Origin: an uncultured Gammaproteobacteria bacterium
GTDB taxonomy: Bacteria; Pseudomonadota; Gammaproteobacteria; Pseudomonadales; Azotimanducaceae_A
NCBI GenBank assembly: GCA_913041025.1
Contig: CAJWGQ010000079.1
Coordinates: forward strand, 1-11,995
DNA length: 11,995 nucleotides
Direction of reading: 5' to 3'
Shown here: piece by piece, positions 1 to 7,478 of the stretch
Layout: the number at the start of each line of letters is the position of its first letter
How positions within the stretch are numbered: the first letter of the stretch is position 1
The notes under the pieces: generated by a model
Seen by the model: only the letters and a program-made list of their open reading frames with translations
The model's database searches: none
Told to the model about the DNA's origin: nothing
Made by a program: the position numbers and the translations under genes

Positions 1-42
1 TCGGATTTGTGTACTTAGATTTATATTTAATGTCTGTTTCAT
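1..42 (-). CDS. rpoN: Probable RNA polymerase sigma-54 factor, N-terminal 14 codons (cut by window edge)
   Basis: An ATG at 42-40 on the minus strand opens a frame that stays open to the window edge and reads MKQTLNINLSTQIR. Sigma-54 proteins commonly begin with a Met-Lys-Gln/Pro-x-Leu-x-Leu pattern followed by a Gln-rich activator-interacting region, and rpoN usually sits directly downstream of lptB in gammaproteobacteria. Both the residues and the position fit. The start lies 98 bases after the lptB stop, with only a weak purine stretch (TAAGAA) upstream rather than a clear ribosome binding site. Only 14 residues are visible, so the call rests on gene order as much as on sequence. Sigma-54 would direct RNA polymerase to -24/-12 promoters with enhancer-binding activators. 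Confidence 0.6.
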   Translation of the reverse strand, partial: MKQTLNINLSTQIR

Positions 43-140
43 CAATAGCTATTTTTAATTCTTAGATGGGTTTACAGTTTGGTTGCTCACCCCTTATAAA
101 TGCGCCATATCGCTTTTATCTCTGAGGATTTGGTCATGTT

Positions 141-872
141 TTAAATCAAATAGTTGTCCCCTAAATATACACTTTTCACTTTTTTGTTGTTCAAGATTTC
201 TTCAATGTCTCCGTTTGCAATTATAGTGCCTTCGTTCACTATATATGCGCGATCACAAATATCTAGTGTTTCTCTAACGTTATGATCGGTGATCAAAATA
301 CCGATGTCTCGTTTTCTTAAAAAATCAATCTGAGTTTTGATGTCACCTAATGAGATTGGGTCTATTCCTGCAAAAGGTTCGTCAAGAAGAATAAATTTTG
401 GGTCGCTTGTAAGCGTTCTTGCTATCTCTAATCGGCGTCTCTCACCACCACTGAGGTTTCTCCCTAAAACGCTCTTGATTTCTATGAGCCCAAATTCTTC
501 TAATAATCTATGGCACAGATCGTGTTTTTGTTCTCGGTTCAGATCATTTCTGTACTCAATCAGGGCTTTCAAATTATCTTGCGTACTTAGCTCTCGAAAA
601 ACGCTCGGTTCTTGTGGTAGGTAAGTTAGTCCTGACAGCGATCGCGAGTGCATTGCTAGGCTAGTAATGTCTTCTGAATCAAGGAAAATTTCCCCTGAAT
701 CTGCTTGGATTAAGCCGGCTAAAATGCCGAAGCAGGTTGATTTTCCTGCTCCATTTGGACCGAGCAGTCCTACTATTTCGTCGCTTTGCATTGCTAAACT
801 AATATTACTTATAGCGACTGTGTGGCCATATCTTTTAGTTAGATTGTTAGCGTTCAAAAAGTGTTTGACCAT
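141..872 (-). CDS. lptB: LPS export ABC transporter ATPase LptB
   Basis: This is the cytoplasmic ATPase of the LptB2FGC complex, which extracts LPS from the inner membrane and pushes it along the Lpt bridge. The 243-residue protein matches the usual family length (about 240). Visible motifs are Walker [10 protein letters not shown] (38-46), Q-loop Gln87, ABC signature [13 protein letters not shown] (140-152), Walker B ILLDEP (161-166) with catalytic Glu165, D-loop GID, and the switch His197 in TDH. The RRR run after the signature is typical of LptB rather than of amino-acid importers such as LivF/LivG. The ATG lies 17 bases after the lptA stop, with AGGCAG upstream as a possible ribosome binding site. 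It is the fourth gene of the kdsC-lptC-lptA-lptB block, and its membrane partners LptF and LptG are not in this window. Confidence 0.96.
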   Translation of the reverse strand: MVKHFLNANNLTKRYGHTVAISNISLAMQSDEIVGLLGPNGAGKSTCFGILAGLIQADSGEIFLDSEDITSLAMHSRSLSGLTYLPQEPSVFRELSTQDNLKALIEYRNDLNREQKHDLCHRLLEEFGLIEIKSVLGRNLSGGERRRLEIARTLTSDPKFILLDEPFAGIDPISLGDIKTQIDFLRKRDIGILITDHNVRETLDICDRAYIVNEGTIIANGDIEEILNNKKVKSVYLGDNYLI

Positions 873-889
873 AATGATACGAACTGCCT

Positions 890-1408
890 TTATAGAGATT
901 TCATAACCAGTCGAACCGGGTCTTCTCCCCCTGCACTTCTGGCAGAAATTTCTTGGCTAGCGATGTTGTAGCTTATAGAAGTTGCTTCTAAAGTATCACG
1001 GTTTCTCTTGACGATCGCATTCCCTCTAAAGATTAAAATCTGATCTAGTCCTTCGTAGATGATTTCTGTCGCAGTTGCCAAGATGTTAGATTTGCTTTTT
1101 AGCAAAGTTCCCTGAAAAGAACTAGGGTTGCCAACCATCGAAATATGCGTAGCTTCGCCTTCTCTGTATGAAATTATTAATTTTTCTCCTGTTATTAGGA
1201 AGCGTTCATGTACTAGCTTGACGTTACCAAGATAGGTTGCCGTTTCGAGACTTTTGCTTATGACTGCTGATTTACTGGATATCACGAATTCAGGCGGCAG
1301 ATCTTCTCCATAGATGTGGCTCAGAAAACCTAGTAGAAGTACTATTGATAATGAGAAACGTACGATCATTTGCCGGAGTATAGAGTTCTGAAAGTTAGCG
1401 TTCTCCAA
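890..1408 (-). CDS. lptA: Periplasmic LPS transport protein LptA
   Basis: LptA forms the periplasmic beta-jellyroll bridge that carries LPS from LptC to LptD at the outer membrane. The protein has 172 residues (E. coli LptA has 185). It has a hydrophobic signal segment (about 18-32, [17 protein letters not shown]) and then repeated short beta-strand patterns such as [21 protein letters not shown] and [10 protein letters not shown], typical of the OstA/LptA fold. The chosen start is TTG at 1408, because GGAG lies eight bases upstream inside the end of lptC; this overlaps lptC by 14 bases. An ATG at 1369 would give a more classical signal peptide ([14 protein letters not shown]) and a 25-base gap from lptC, but has no visible ribosome binding site. 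The family call is firm from neighbours and fold pattern; the exact start is open. Confidence 0.88.
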   Translation of the reverse strand: MENANFQNSILRQMIVRFSLSIVLLLGFLSHIYGEDLPPEFVISSKSAVISKSLETATYLGNVKLVHERFLITGEKLIISYREGEATHISMVGNPSSFQGTLLKSKSNILATATEIIYEGLDQILIFRGNAIVKRNRDTLEATSISYNIASQEISARSAGGEDPVRLVMKSL

Positions 1409-1994
1409 TTTGCTGGCTCCGGATTTTGGTTTCTACATATTGAGTTGAACTGGATTGCAGCCTCATTTCTCCGCGACTTAAATCAATGGAGAGCTTGCCG
1501 GCTCTAGTTGAATTGTTGCTTGAGTTTAACGTGACAGATGAAAGAGTTTCGGCATATTGTTTCTGAGGTAAAAGGATAAAATTATCACTCTGTATTTCTA
1601 CGAGTTGACCTTCAGCTGTGCGCCTGGATATAACAACGTCTCCTGAGAGTTCGATACGTTGTTCGGAAACGCCGTCTCGGTTGGAGTCGCTTTTAGATAC
1701 GGTGCCAAGCTGAGATTTGATCAACCATAGGGTTCCTGGGGGGTTTTCTAACCTTACTTTAGGGTTCTTTAGATGACTTTGGCCGCTTAAGGTATCTTGT
1801 TTTAGACTGGTTGCTTCAATTTCTAAATCTAGATTCCCCTCTTGAGAGAAACTATCTAATTTCACATTAGATAGAGAAATTGCAGGCCGCTTGTTCTCTG
1901 AAATTTCATTGATTTCACTGGAAGAGATGCTTGGGTTTATAGTGTAAAGAAGTATGAACAAACCGATCTTTGAGAATGGAGTGGCAGAGTTCAT
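1395..1994 (-). CDS. lptC: LPS export protein LptC
   Basis: LptC is the inner-membrane-anchored periplasmic protein that receives LPS from LptB2FG and passes it to LptA. The 199-residue product (E. coli 191) has an N-terminal hydrophobic segment of about 12 residues (IGLFILLYTI at 10-19) and then a beta-rich domain. Family-like elements include LKNPKVRLEN followed by a Trp (TLWLIKS), RIELSGDVVISRR, IQSDNFILLP and a late GEMRLQSSSTQY. The ATG overlaps the kdsC stop (ATGA, four bases), which indicates coupled translation, and the 3' end overlaps the lptA start. The hydrophobic anchor is short for a membrane helix, so it could instead act as a cleaved signal. LptC diverges quickly in sequence, so identification leans on the pattern plus the kdsC-lptC-lptA-lptB order. 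Confidence 0.88.
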   Translation of the reverse strand: MNSATPFSKIGLFILLYTINPSISSSEINEISENKRPAISLSNVKLDSFSQEGNLDLEIEATSLKQDTLSGQSHLKNPKVRLENPPGTLWLIKSQLGTVSKSDSNRDGVSEQRIELSGDVVISRRTAEGQLVEIQSDNFILLPQKQYAETLSSVTLNSSNNSTRAGKLSIDLSRGEMRLQSSSTQYVETKIRSQQIGER

Positions 1995-2491
1995 TGTTTT
2001 TCACTGTTCAATAATTCACAGACTTCCAGCATGATGCCTTCTCCTCCTTTGCGTTCAGTTACGAAATCTGCCTCTTGAATGACCTTTGGGTGTCCATCTC
2101 TAACTGTAATTTTTAAGGTCACACAGTTGTGTCTAAAGAGAGTCAAATCCTGAAGGTCGTCTCCAATGGCGCATATGTTTTTAGAAGGGAAACCATTTTT
2201 GATCAGTTCATCTAGGGCTTTTCCTTTGTCGCTGATATTCTCGCACAAATGTTTTATACCTAGTTCTTTTGCTCTTAGTTGGTTTGCCACCGATTCTCGC
2301 CCGCTGATAAGAGCAAATTCTATTCCTTTGTTTTGTAATCTAACGATACTGGAGCCATCTTTAACATTAAAACTTTTGAATTCGATCCCAGAGCTCGAGT
2401 AGATGATTTCACCGTTAGTGAGAACTCCATCGATATCTGAAACGATGCTGGTAATATTTGAGCAAATTCTATTTAAATGTATTCTGTTCAT
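1991..2491 (-). CDS. kdsC: 3-deoxy-D-manno-octulosonate 8-phosphate phosphatase KdsC
   Basis: KdsC is a cytoplasmic HAD-family phosphatase that removes phosphate from KDO-8-phosphate, giving KDO for the LPS inner core. The 166-residue protein is a compact C0-type HAD enzyme without a cap domain, slightly shorter than E. coli KdsC (188) at both ends. Motifs seen are SDIDGVLTNGEI with nucleophile Asp19 and acid/base Asp21, FNVKDG (41-46), ISGRES (62-67), Lys89 in SDKGK, and metal-binding IGDDLQD (109-115). The phrase FNVKDGSSIVRL matches the family's substrate-side region. The ATG at 2491 is the first plausible start; its upstream context AGAGA is only a weak ribosome binding site. It heads the LPS transport block here, whereas kdsD (arabinose-5-phosphate isomerase) normally precedes it and is absent. 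Confidence 0.95.
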   Translation of the reverse strand: MNRIHLNRICSNITSIVSDIDGVLTNGEIIYSSSGIEFKSFNVKDGSSIVRLQNKGIEFALISGRESVANQLRAKELGIKHLCENISDKGKALDELIKNGFPSKNICAIGDDLQDLTLFRHNCVTLKITVRDGHPKVIQEADFVTERKGGEGIMLEVCELLNSEKQ

Positions 2492-2719
2492 TCTCTATGA
2501 TGTCTTTCTTTATCCGAACTGGTCGAAGAATATGAAAAATAGGTGCGTTAGGAAATAGCAAAGAAGTTTGTGTTCTTGAATGATTTGCTTAAAAGAAAAG
2601 TATTAGTTCAGATGAAGTTCTGGAAACAATGATTCCCTTTGTCTCTCTATTGGCAGAATTGGGGTTCTTAATTGAATACGCTATCGGCATAGCTCGGCAT
2701 TTGTGTAATGGGGTAGAAA
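2492..2719. promoter_or_regulatory. Divergent intergenic region between kdsC and ibaG
   Basis: These 228 bases separate two blocks transcribed away from each other, so promoters for both are expected here. No strong consensus pair stands out. On the plus strand, TTGGGG (2659-2664) and TATCGG (2682-2687) with a 17-base spacer is a weak candidate. On the minus strand, TTGTTT followed 18 bases later by TAATAC is a similarly weak candidate for kdsC. TCGGCAT is repeated directly at 2684-2690 and 2694-2700, close to the ibaG start. No coding frame with recognisable protein features was found. Confidence 0.45.
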
Positions 2720-2938
2720 ATGATTGAAGAAGAAATCAAGAAGAGAATACTAGACGGTATTCCTGGTTGCCTAGTTAATGTTGTGGTTTCCGGCAATAGA
2801 GCCGAAATTAAAGTAGTCAGCGAAAGTTTTGAAGAAATGAATCGGGTTCAGCGGGACCAAGCGATTTACAAATTCGTAAAAGATTATATTTCAGAGGGTA
2901 CACTGCATGCAGTTACCGTCATGGCTACAACACGATAA
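2720..2938 (+). CDS. ibaG: BolA-family protein IbaG
   Basis: IbaG is a small cytoplasmic BolA-family protein. Family members pair with monothiol glutaredoxins to hold a [2Fe-2S] cluster and take part in iron-sulfur handling and acid stress. The 72-residue product is slightly shorter than E. coli IbaG (84), ending just after the last core strand (VTVMATTR), so it lacks the C-terminal tail. The family's conserved C-terminal His is present at position 63 in LHAVTV, and the FEEMNRVQRDQAIY segment fits the loop-helix region. The usual His of the GSHF loop is replaced (GNRAEI). The ATG has GGGG about six bases upstream. It sits 11 bases before murA, the standard ibaG-murA pairing, and is the first plus-strand gene after the divergent region. 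Confidence 0.9.
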   Translation: MIEEEIKKRILDGIPGCLVNVVVSGNRAEIKVVSESFEEMNRVQRDQAIYKFVKDYISEGTLHAVTVMATTR

Positions 2939-2949
2939 TTCATTAGACG

Positions 2950-4212
2950 ATGGATAAACTGATTATCGAGGGAGGTAGGCCTTTAACAGGCGTGGTTAGC
3001 GTTTCTGGGGCCAAAAATTCAGTTTTACCTATCTTAGCGGCAACGATTTTAGCAGAAGGACCTGTCCAATTAGATAACGTGCCTGATCTGAAAGATGTCT
3101 CCACGATGGCTATGTTACTAAAAGAAATGGGAGCGCGTACCAGCTCCTCAGAAGATGATGAATATATAGTGGACGCGTCAAACCTGTCTTCATTTACAGC
3201 GCCCTATGAGCTAGTAAAGACAATGAGAGCTTCTTTTTTGGTGTTGGGCCCACTTTTGGCGAAGTATGGGGAGGCTGAGGTTTCTTTGCCCGGTGGATGC
3301 GCTATAGGAGCGAGGCCCGTCAATTTGCATCTAAAAGGCTTGGAAGCTATGGGCGCGAAAATACAGGTTGAATCCGGATATGTTAAGGCAAGCGCTCCTA
3401 GAGGATTGAAGGGCGCCGAAATCTATCTTGAGATGGCTTCGGTCGGTGCTACTGAGAATTTGATCATGGCAGCTGCTTTAGCTGAAGGAAAAACTGTTAT
3501 TCAGAATGCAGCAGAAGAGCCTGAGATTATCGATTTAATAACCTTTCTTATCAAGATGGGGGCGAAAATTGCAGGAGCTGGAACTTCGGTAATTGAGATC
3601 GAAGGGGTCGGTAAATTAAGATCGATTGCTCACAGAATAATAGGTGACCGGGTTGAAGCCGGTACTTTTTTAATTGCAGGTGCAGCTCTTGGGGGGGAAA
3701 TTGAAGTCCAAGGCTTTGATCCAAACCACTTGACTATTGTTCTAGAGAAATTAGAAATGTCGGGAGCAAATTTAGAAATCTCAAAAGACTCGGTTAAGTT
3801 ATGCATGGGCCTTTCAAGACCAGAGCCGGTTGATGTCGAGACTGGAGTTTATCCAGGGTTCCCAACGGATATGCAAGCGCAGTACATGGTTTTAAACTGC
3901 ATTGCTTCTGGTAAGTCGGTTATCCAAGAGCGCATATTTGAGAATCGTTTTTTGCATGTGCAAGAACTGAGTCGGTTAGGAGCTGATATCAAATTGCGGG
4001 GCAACTCTACAGCAGTTGTTACAGGAGTTAATAAATTGACTGGAGCTCAGGTAATGGCGACCGATCTGCGAGCATCATCAAGTTTGGTTATTGCAGCATT
4101 GCTGGCACAAGGTAAAACACTAATCGATAGGATATATCACATAGATCGGGGGTATGAGGCGATAGAGCGAAAAATTAGAGCTTTAGGTGGTGTTATAGAG
4201 CGTGTGTCGTGA
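2950..4212 (+). CDS. murA: UDP-N-acetylglucosamine 1-carboxyvinyltransferase MurA
   Basis: MurA transfers enolpyruvate from phosphoenolpyruvate to UDP-GlcNAc, the first committed step of peptidoglycan synthesis in the cytoplasm. The protein has 420 residues, as expected for the family (E. coli 419), and a two-domain EPSP-synthase-like fold. Active-site elements are visible: Lys22-Asn23 in SGAKNSVLPIL, Arg93 in TMRASFLVLGP, catalytic Cys117 in PGGCAIGARPV, Asp307 in PTDMQAQ, and Arg374 and Arg400 in DLRASSS and HIDRGYE. Because the active site carries Cys rather than Asp, the enzyme should be of the fosfomycin-sensitive type (inference from the family). The ATG follows the ibaG stop by 11 bases, with no clear ribosome binding site, suggesting coupling to ibaG. 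Confidence 0.98.
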   Translation: MDKLIIEGGRPLTGVVSVSGAKNSVLPILAATILAEGPVQLDNVPDLKDVSTMAMLLKEMGARTSSSEDDEYIVDASNLSSFTAPYELVKTMRASFLVLGPLLAKYGEAEVSLPGGCAIGARPVNLHLKGLEAMGAKIQVESGYVKASAPRGLKGAEIYLEMASVGATENLIMAAALAEGKTVIQNAAEEPEIIDLITFLIKMGAKIAGAGTSVIEIEGVGKLRSIAHRIIGDRVEAGTFLIAGAALGGEIEVQGFDPNHLTIVLEKLEMSGANLEISKDSVKLCMGLSRPEPVDVETGVYPGFPTDMQAQYMVLNCIASGKSVIQERIFENRFLHVQELSRLGADIKLRGNSTAVVTGVNKLTGAQVMATDLRASSSLVIAALLAQGKTLIDRIYHIDRGYEAIERKIRALGGVIERVS

Positions 4213-4227
4213 AAAGATTATTGAAGA

Positions 4228-4256
4228 TCGAAAGCCTTAGCTCCCTCAGTTACTAT
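4228..4256 (+). promoter_or_regulatory. Weak candidate promoter for hisG-hisD
   Basis: In the 70-base gap between murA and hisG, TCGAAA (4228-4233) and TACTAT (4251-4256) are separated by 17 bases, each matching four of six sigma-70 consensus bases. The position, about 25 bases before hisG, is reasonable. The match could be chance, and hisG may simply be read from the ibaG-murA transcript. No histidine-rich leader peptide or attenuator was seen. Confidence 0.22.
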
Positions 4257-4282
4257 ACACCGTTTAGCATGGGTGTTTGAAA

Positions 4283-4918
4283 ATGGCGCTGGTTATCGCT
4301 TTGAATAAGGGCAGAATATTTAAAGAAGTTTTGCCGATTCTAAAGGAGTGTAATGTGGTGCTGGGGGAAGACCCCAACGACTCTAGAAGGCTAGTTTTTG
4401 ATTCTGTTGATCAATTTTATAAAATTATTGTGGTAAGGGGCGCTGATGTGCCCGCATACGTGGAAAATGGGATAGCTGATATAGGGATTACGGGTAAGGA
4501 TACAATTCTCGAATGCAATAGTTCGCTCGGTTTTTATGAATTGCTCGATTTGCAGATCGGAATATGCAGGATTTCTGTTGCTGGTTTGGCTGGGAAAGCA
4601 GAGCCAGAACTAGGCTTGAGGGTTGCTACTAAGTTTCCGAAAATTGCCAGGGGCCATTATGAAAGGGTTGGCAAAGAAATATCACTGATAAAGTTATCTG
4701 GCGCGCTTGAGATAGCCCCTCTGCTGGGGCTTGCAGATGTCATAGTAGATATAGTGGAAAGCGGCAACACTCTAAGAGCGAATGGCCTAGAGGAAAAAAT
4801 GAAATTGGTGGATATATCAGCTCGGCTGATAGCTAACCGAGCTTCCATGAAAACCAAATATTCCGAGATTCAAAATTTAACTAAAGGATTGAGTCAAGTT
4901 TTGGGTTTGTCATCGTGA
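4283..4918 (+). CDS. hisG: ATP phosphoribosyltransferase catalytic subunit HisG, short form
   Basis: HisG joins ATP and PRPP to make phosphoribosyl-ATP, the first step of histidine synthesis. With 211 residues it is the short (HisGS) type, which lacks the C-terminal regulatory domain of the roughly 300-residue long form and normally needs the HisZ partner for activity and histidine feedback. Motifs include the start ALNKGRIFKE, ENGIADIGITGKD, KFPKIARGHYE and the PRPP-binding stretch around DIVESGNTLRANGL. I chose the ATG at 4283, preceded by GGGTG at a good distance; the TTG two codons upstream is less likely. The stop overlaps the hisD start (GTGA). No hisZ is visible in this window, so it must lie elsewhere if the usual pairing holds. 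Confidence 0.96.
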   Translation: MALVIALNKGRIFKEVLPILKECNVVLGEDPNDSRRLVFDSVDQFYKIIVVRGADVPAYVENGIADIGITGKDTILECNSSLGFYELLDLQIGICRISVAGLAGKAEPELGLRVATKFPKIARGHYERVGKEISLIKLSGALEIAPLLGLADVIVDIVESGNTLRANGLEEKMKLVDISARLIANRASMKTKYSEIQNLTKGLSQVLGLSS

Positions 4919-6237
4919 GGAAATTATTTACGGGTAGCGATAGCTTCCAGGCCGATTTAGATGAACTGCGTTCTCTTCAATTGTTGGAAGACCAGGAACT
5001 CGATGGGAAAGTTGGCAAAATTCTTCGGGATATTCGTTTGAAGGGAGACGTGGCCGTTTTGGCTTATGTCAAGGAATTTGAGCACTTAGACCTTGATTCC
5101 GGATCGGATTTGAGGATAGACCCGGAACTGTTGGCAACCAGCTGGGAAAAGATCTCAGAGAAAGAGCGTAACGCGCTATCGCTTGCGATAGAGAGAATAG
5201 AAACTTTTCATAATCACCAAATTGAATCGTCTTGGTCGTATAAAGACGAACAAAATAACTTGCTCGGACAACAAATAGCGCCAATAAATCGGGTGGGGGT
5301 ATACATTCCAGGCGGAAAGGCTAGTTATCCTTCTACTGCGCTTATGACTGTGATACCTGCAAAGGTGGCTGGAGTGAAAGAGATAGCTGTCGCGACTCCA
5401 TTGATGGGGCAGCATCACAATGACTTACTTTTTGCCGCTCTCTTTAAGCTTGGAATAGAAGAAATTTATGGATTTGGTGGTGCGCAATCAATTGGGGCTC
5501 TGGCCTTTGGAACTGAGAGCATAAAGAGAGTTGATAAAATCGTTGGCCCCGGGGGTCTGTACGTTACCGCGGCCAAAAGAAAGGTTTTTGGTTTTGTCGG
5601 TATTGACTCAATTGCGGGGCCTACAGAGCTTGTCATCTTTGCAGATTCTGGAGCCCCTTTAGATTGGTTAGTTTTGGACTTCTTGTCTCAAGCTGAGCAT
5701 GACCCTTCAGCGCAAAGTATTCTAATTTCACAAGATCGGGAATACATCGATAAGTTTGTCGCGAGAGTTTATGAGGTGTTTCCCAAGTTAAGTAGACAAG
5801 AAATAATTGGCCAATCCCTAGAAGCTCGGAGTGCGGTTATTCAGGTTAGTAGTGATGAACAAGCGATTGACATAATTAACAAAATAGCTCCCGAACATTT
5901 ACAGTTGTGCGTTGAGCGGGCTGATGAATATCTTGATCAAATCCAGAATGCAGGTGCAATTTTTTGTGGCAATTACTCCACAGAATCCTTTGGAGACTAC
6001 CTCGCAGGACCATCTCATGTCTTGCCCACGTTTGGAAGCGCACGATTTTCTTCTCCTTTGGGCGTTTATGATTTTGTGAAAAAAAGCTCGGTTGTGGAAA
6101 TATCGCAAGAAGGAGCAAGCTTGCTAAGCGAGCCTGCTTCGATAATCGCTAATAGTGAAGGTCTAGAGGCCCACGCGCTAGCCTCCAGAATTAGGGGGCC
6201 AGACTTCAATTCAAATATTTTTAAACAATTAAACTAA
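4915..6237 (+). CDS. hisD: Histidinol dehydrogenase HisD
   Basis: HisD is the zinc- and NAD-dependent enzyme that oxidises histidinol to histidine in two steps, the last of the pathway. The 440-residue protein matches the family (E. coli 434). Zinc ligands can be placed at Gln259 and His262 (LSQAEHD), Asp361 (SFGDYLAGP) and His420 (LEAHALA), with catalytic Glu327-His328 in APEHLQL. Other signatures are NRVGVYIPGGKASYPS, GGAQSIGALAFGT, KIVGPGGLYVTAAKR and SIAGPTE. The start is GTG at 4915, overlapping the hisG stop by four bases. In Pseudomonas-like genomes hisC usually follows; here zapE comes 34 bases later. The N-terminal 70 residues are more variable, as is normal. Confidence 0.98.
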   Translation: MRKLFTGSDSFQADLDELRSLQLLEDQELDGKVGKILRDIRLKGDVAVLAYVKEFEHLDLDSGSDLRIDPELLATSWEKISEKERNALSLAIERIETFHNHQIESSWSYKDEQNNLLGQQIAPINRVGVYIPGGKASYPSTALMTVIPAKVAGVKEIAVATPLMGQHHNDLLFAALFKLGIEEIYGFGGAQSIGALAFGTESIKRVDKIVGPGGLYVTAAKRKVFGFVGIDSIAGPTELVIFADSGAPLDWLVLDFLSQAEHDPSAQSILISQDREYIDKFVARVYEVFPKLSRQEIIGQSLEARSAVIQVSSDEQAIDIINKIAPEHLQLCVERADEYLDQIQNAGAIFCGNYSTESFGDYLAGPSHVLPTFGSARFSSPLGVYDFVKKSSVVEISQEGASLLSEPASIIANSEGLEAHALASRIRGPDFNSNIFKQLN

Positions 6238-6271
6238 TGGAATTAGCCTTTTAGTCGGAAGACTCCCAGCT

Positions 6272-7378
6272 TTGAAAAATACTCCGATAGATAAGTACTC
6301 TGCGTTAGTCGATTCGGGTCGATTACTGTCCGATTCTGGACAAAAAGAAGCGATTGAGTGCTTAAACGAACTATATCTAGAGTTGACGAGGGTGAGTTGG
6401 AAACAGAACTTAAGACCATTGAAGCGATACTTTCCCAACCCCTTTACCGCCAAGAACGAAAACACTGTCAGAGGTGTGTATCTTTGTGGTGGTGTGGGCA
6501 GGGGCAAAACGATGCTAATGGATATGTTTTATAGTTGCTTACCGCAGGGCATGGGACAGCGATATCATTTTCATCGCTTTATGCGAAGGGTACATGAGGA
6601 ATTAACCAGTAGGCGTGGAACAAAAGATCCTATCAAGGATATAGCGGAACAGTTCGCTCTAGAAACGAAAGTCATCTGTTTCGATGAATTTTACGTATCT
6701 GATATAGCTGATGCCATGATTTTGGGCGAGCTGCTAAAGTGGCTTTTCGATCGCGAGGTAATTTTAGTTGCTACTTCTAACTCTGAGCCAAAGAACTTAT
6801 ATCCGAATGGGCTGCAGAGGTCGAAATTCCTCCCCGCGATTGATTTGCTATATAAACACACTAATTTGTTTTTAGTCCTGAGTGATCAAGACTTCCGCTT
6901 AAGAGCATTGAGTGATGCTAACGTCTACTACTCTCCAGTATGTGAAGATAGCCAAAAGTTAATGTTGGAATCTTTTCAATCTCTCGCGGATGGGGAAGTA
7001 AAAGTAGGAGAAAAAATCAGAGTATTGGGCAGAAACATCAGCACAGTTAGAGAATCAGCTGATTTGGCATGGTTCGACTTTTCAGAACTATGCGAGGGGC
7101 CAAGATCTCAGAATGACTTCATTGAGTTATCGAAGATTTACCAGACGGTATTTCTAAGTGGAGTGCCTATATTAAATCAGCGCCATGAAAGTGCGGCAAG
7201 GCGTTTTATAAGCTTGGTCGATGAGTTCTATGATCGTGGTGTTAAGTTGATAATTGAAGCGGAAGCCTCACCCGAGGAGCTCTATAGAGGCGGACAGTTA
7301 ACTTTTGAGTTTCGCAGAACAGAAAGTAGACTACTTGAAATGCAAAGTTTGGAATATCTTTCAAAAGAACATCACTAA
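6272..7378 (+). CDS. zapE: Cell division protein ZapE (AFG1-family ATPase)
   Basis: ZapE is an AAA+-like P-loop ATPase reported to associate with the Z-ring and affect division under stress; eukaryotic relatives are the mitochondrial AFG1/LACE1 proteins. The 368-residue product is full length (E. coli 375). Walker A is GGVGRGKTMLMD (73-84), an HFHRFM motif follows at 99-104, Walker B is VICFDEF (134-140) with Asp138-Glu139, and sensor-like VATSN (166-170) and LYPNGLQRSKFLPAI (176-190) match the family closely. The start is TTG at 6272 with GGAAGA about nine bases upstream. It is favoured because TPIDKYSALVDSG aligns with the family N terminus and no ATG occurs in frame before the Walker A motif. 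It follows hisD by 34 bases and is probably co-transcribed with it. Confidence 0.95.
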   Translation: MKNTPIDKYSALVDSGRLLSDSGQKEAIECLNELYLELTRVSWKQNLRPLKRYFPNPFTAKNENTVRGVYLCGGVGRGKTMLMDMFYSCLPQGMGQRYHFHRFMRRVHEELTSRRGTKDPIKDIAEQFALETKVICFDEFYVSDIADAMILGELLKWLFDREVILVATSNSEPKNLYPNGLQRSKFLPAIDLLYKHTNLFLVLSDQDFRLRALSDANVYYSPVCEDSQKLMLESFQSLADGEVKVGEKIRVLGRNISTVRESADLAWFDFSELCEGPRSQNDFIELSKIYQTVFLSGVPILNQRHESAARRFISLVDEFYDRGVKLIIEAEASPEELYRGGQLTFEFRRTESRLLEMQSLEYLSKEHH

Positions 7379-7404
7379 TTTTTATCTAGGCTGCTAAATC
7401 TAGG

Positions 7405-7433
7405 TTGAAAATAAAGATTTGCTCTAATATGAT
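7405..7433 (+). promoter_or_regulatory. Strong sigma-70-type promoter for rplM-rpsI
   Basis: TTGAAA (7405-7410) and TATGAT (7428-7433) are separated by exactly 17 bases; each box matches five of six consensus bases. Transcription would begin near 7440, leaving a leader of about 70 bases before rplM. This is the best promoter match in the window, and its place just upstream of a highly expressed ribosomal operon fits. It has not been shown experimentally. Confidence 0.75.
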
Positions 7434-7448
7434 TCGCGGTCCTTAGGG

Positions 7449-7478
7449 CGGTTGGTTCATCTAGCATCGAGCCAGCTG
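7449..7478 (+). promoter_or_regulatory. Leader hairpin in the rplM 5' untranslated region
   Basis: Bases 7449-7458 (CGGTTGGTTC) can pair with 7469-7478 (GAGCCAGCTG), forming ten consecutive pairs that include three G-U wobbles, around a ten-base loop (ATCTAGCATC). The stem starts about nine bases after the predicted transcription start and ends 33 bases before the rplM ATG. There is no following T run, so it is not a terminator. In E. coli, L13 represses its own operon through the rplM leader, so a similar autoregulatory role is possible here, but this is inference. Confidence 0.45.

Noticed and set aside
90..138. Short minus-strand frame (16 codons, ATG at 138) between lptB and rpoN.
   Set aside because: No ribosome binding site, no recognisable protein pattern, and too short to support without conservation data.
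337..906. Plus-strand open frames opposite lptB (337-624 and 667-906).
   Set aside because: Antisense to a well-conserved ABC ATPase, with no domain pattern or ribosome binding site of their own.
5069..6118. Several minus-strand open frames opposite hisD.
   Set aside because: Shadows of a conserved coding frame; overlapping one another, with no recognisable motifs.
7384..7404. Direct repeat ATCTAGG at 7384-7390 and 7398-7404 after zapE, with a similar ATCTAGC at 7460-7466.
   Set aside because: Short, AT-rich and containing the small palindrome CTAG; chance is a sufficient explanation.
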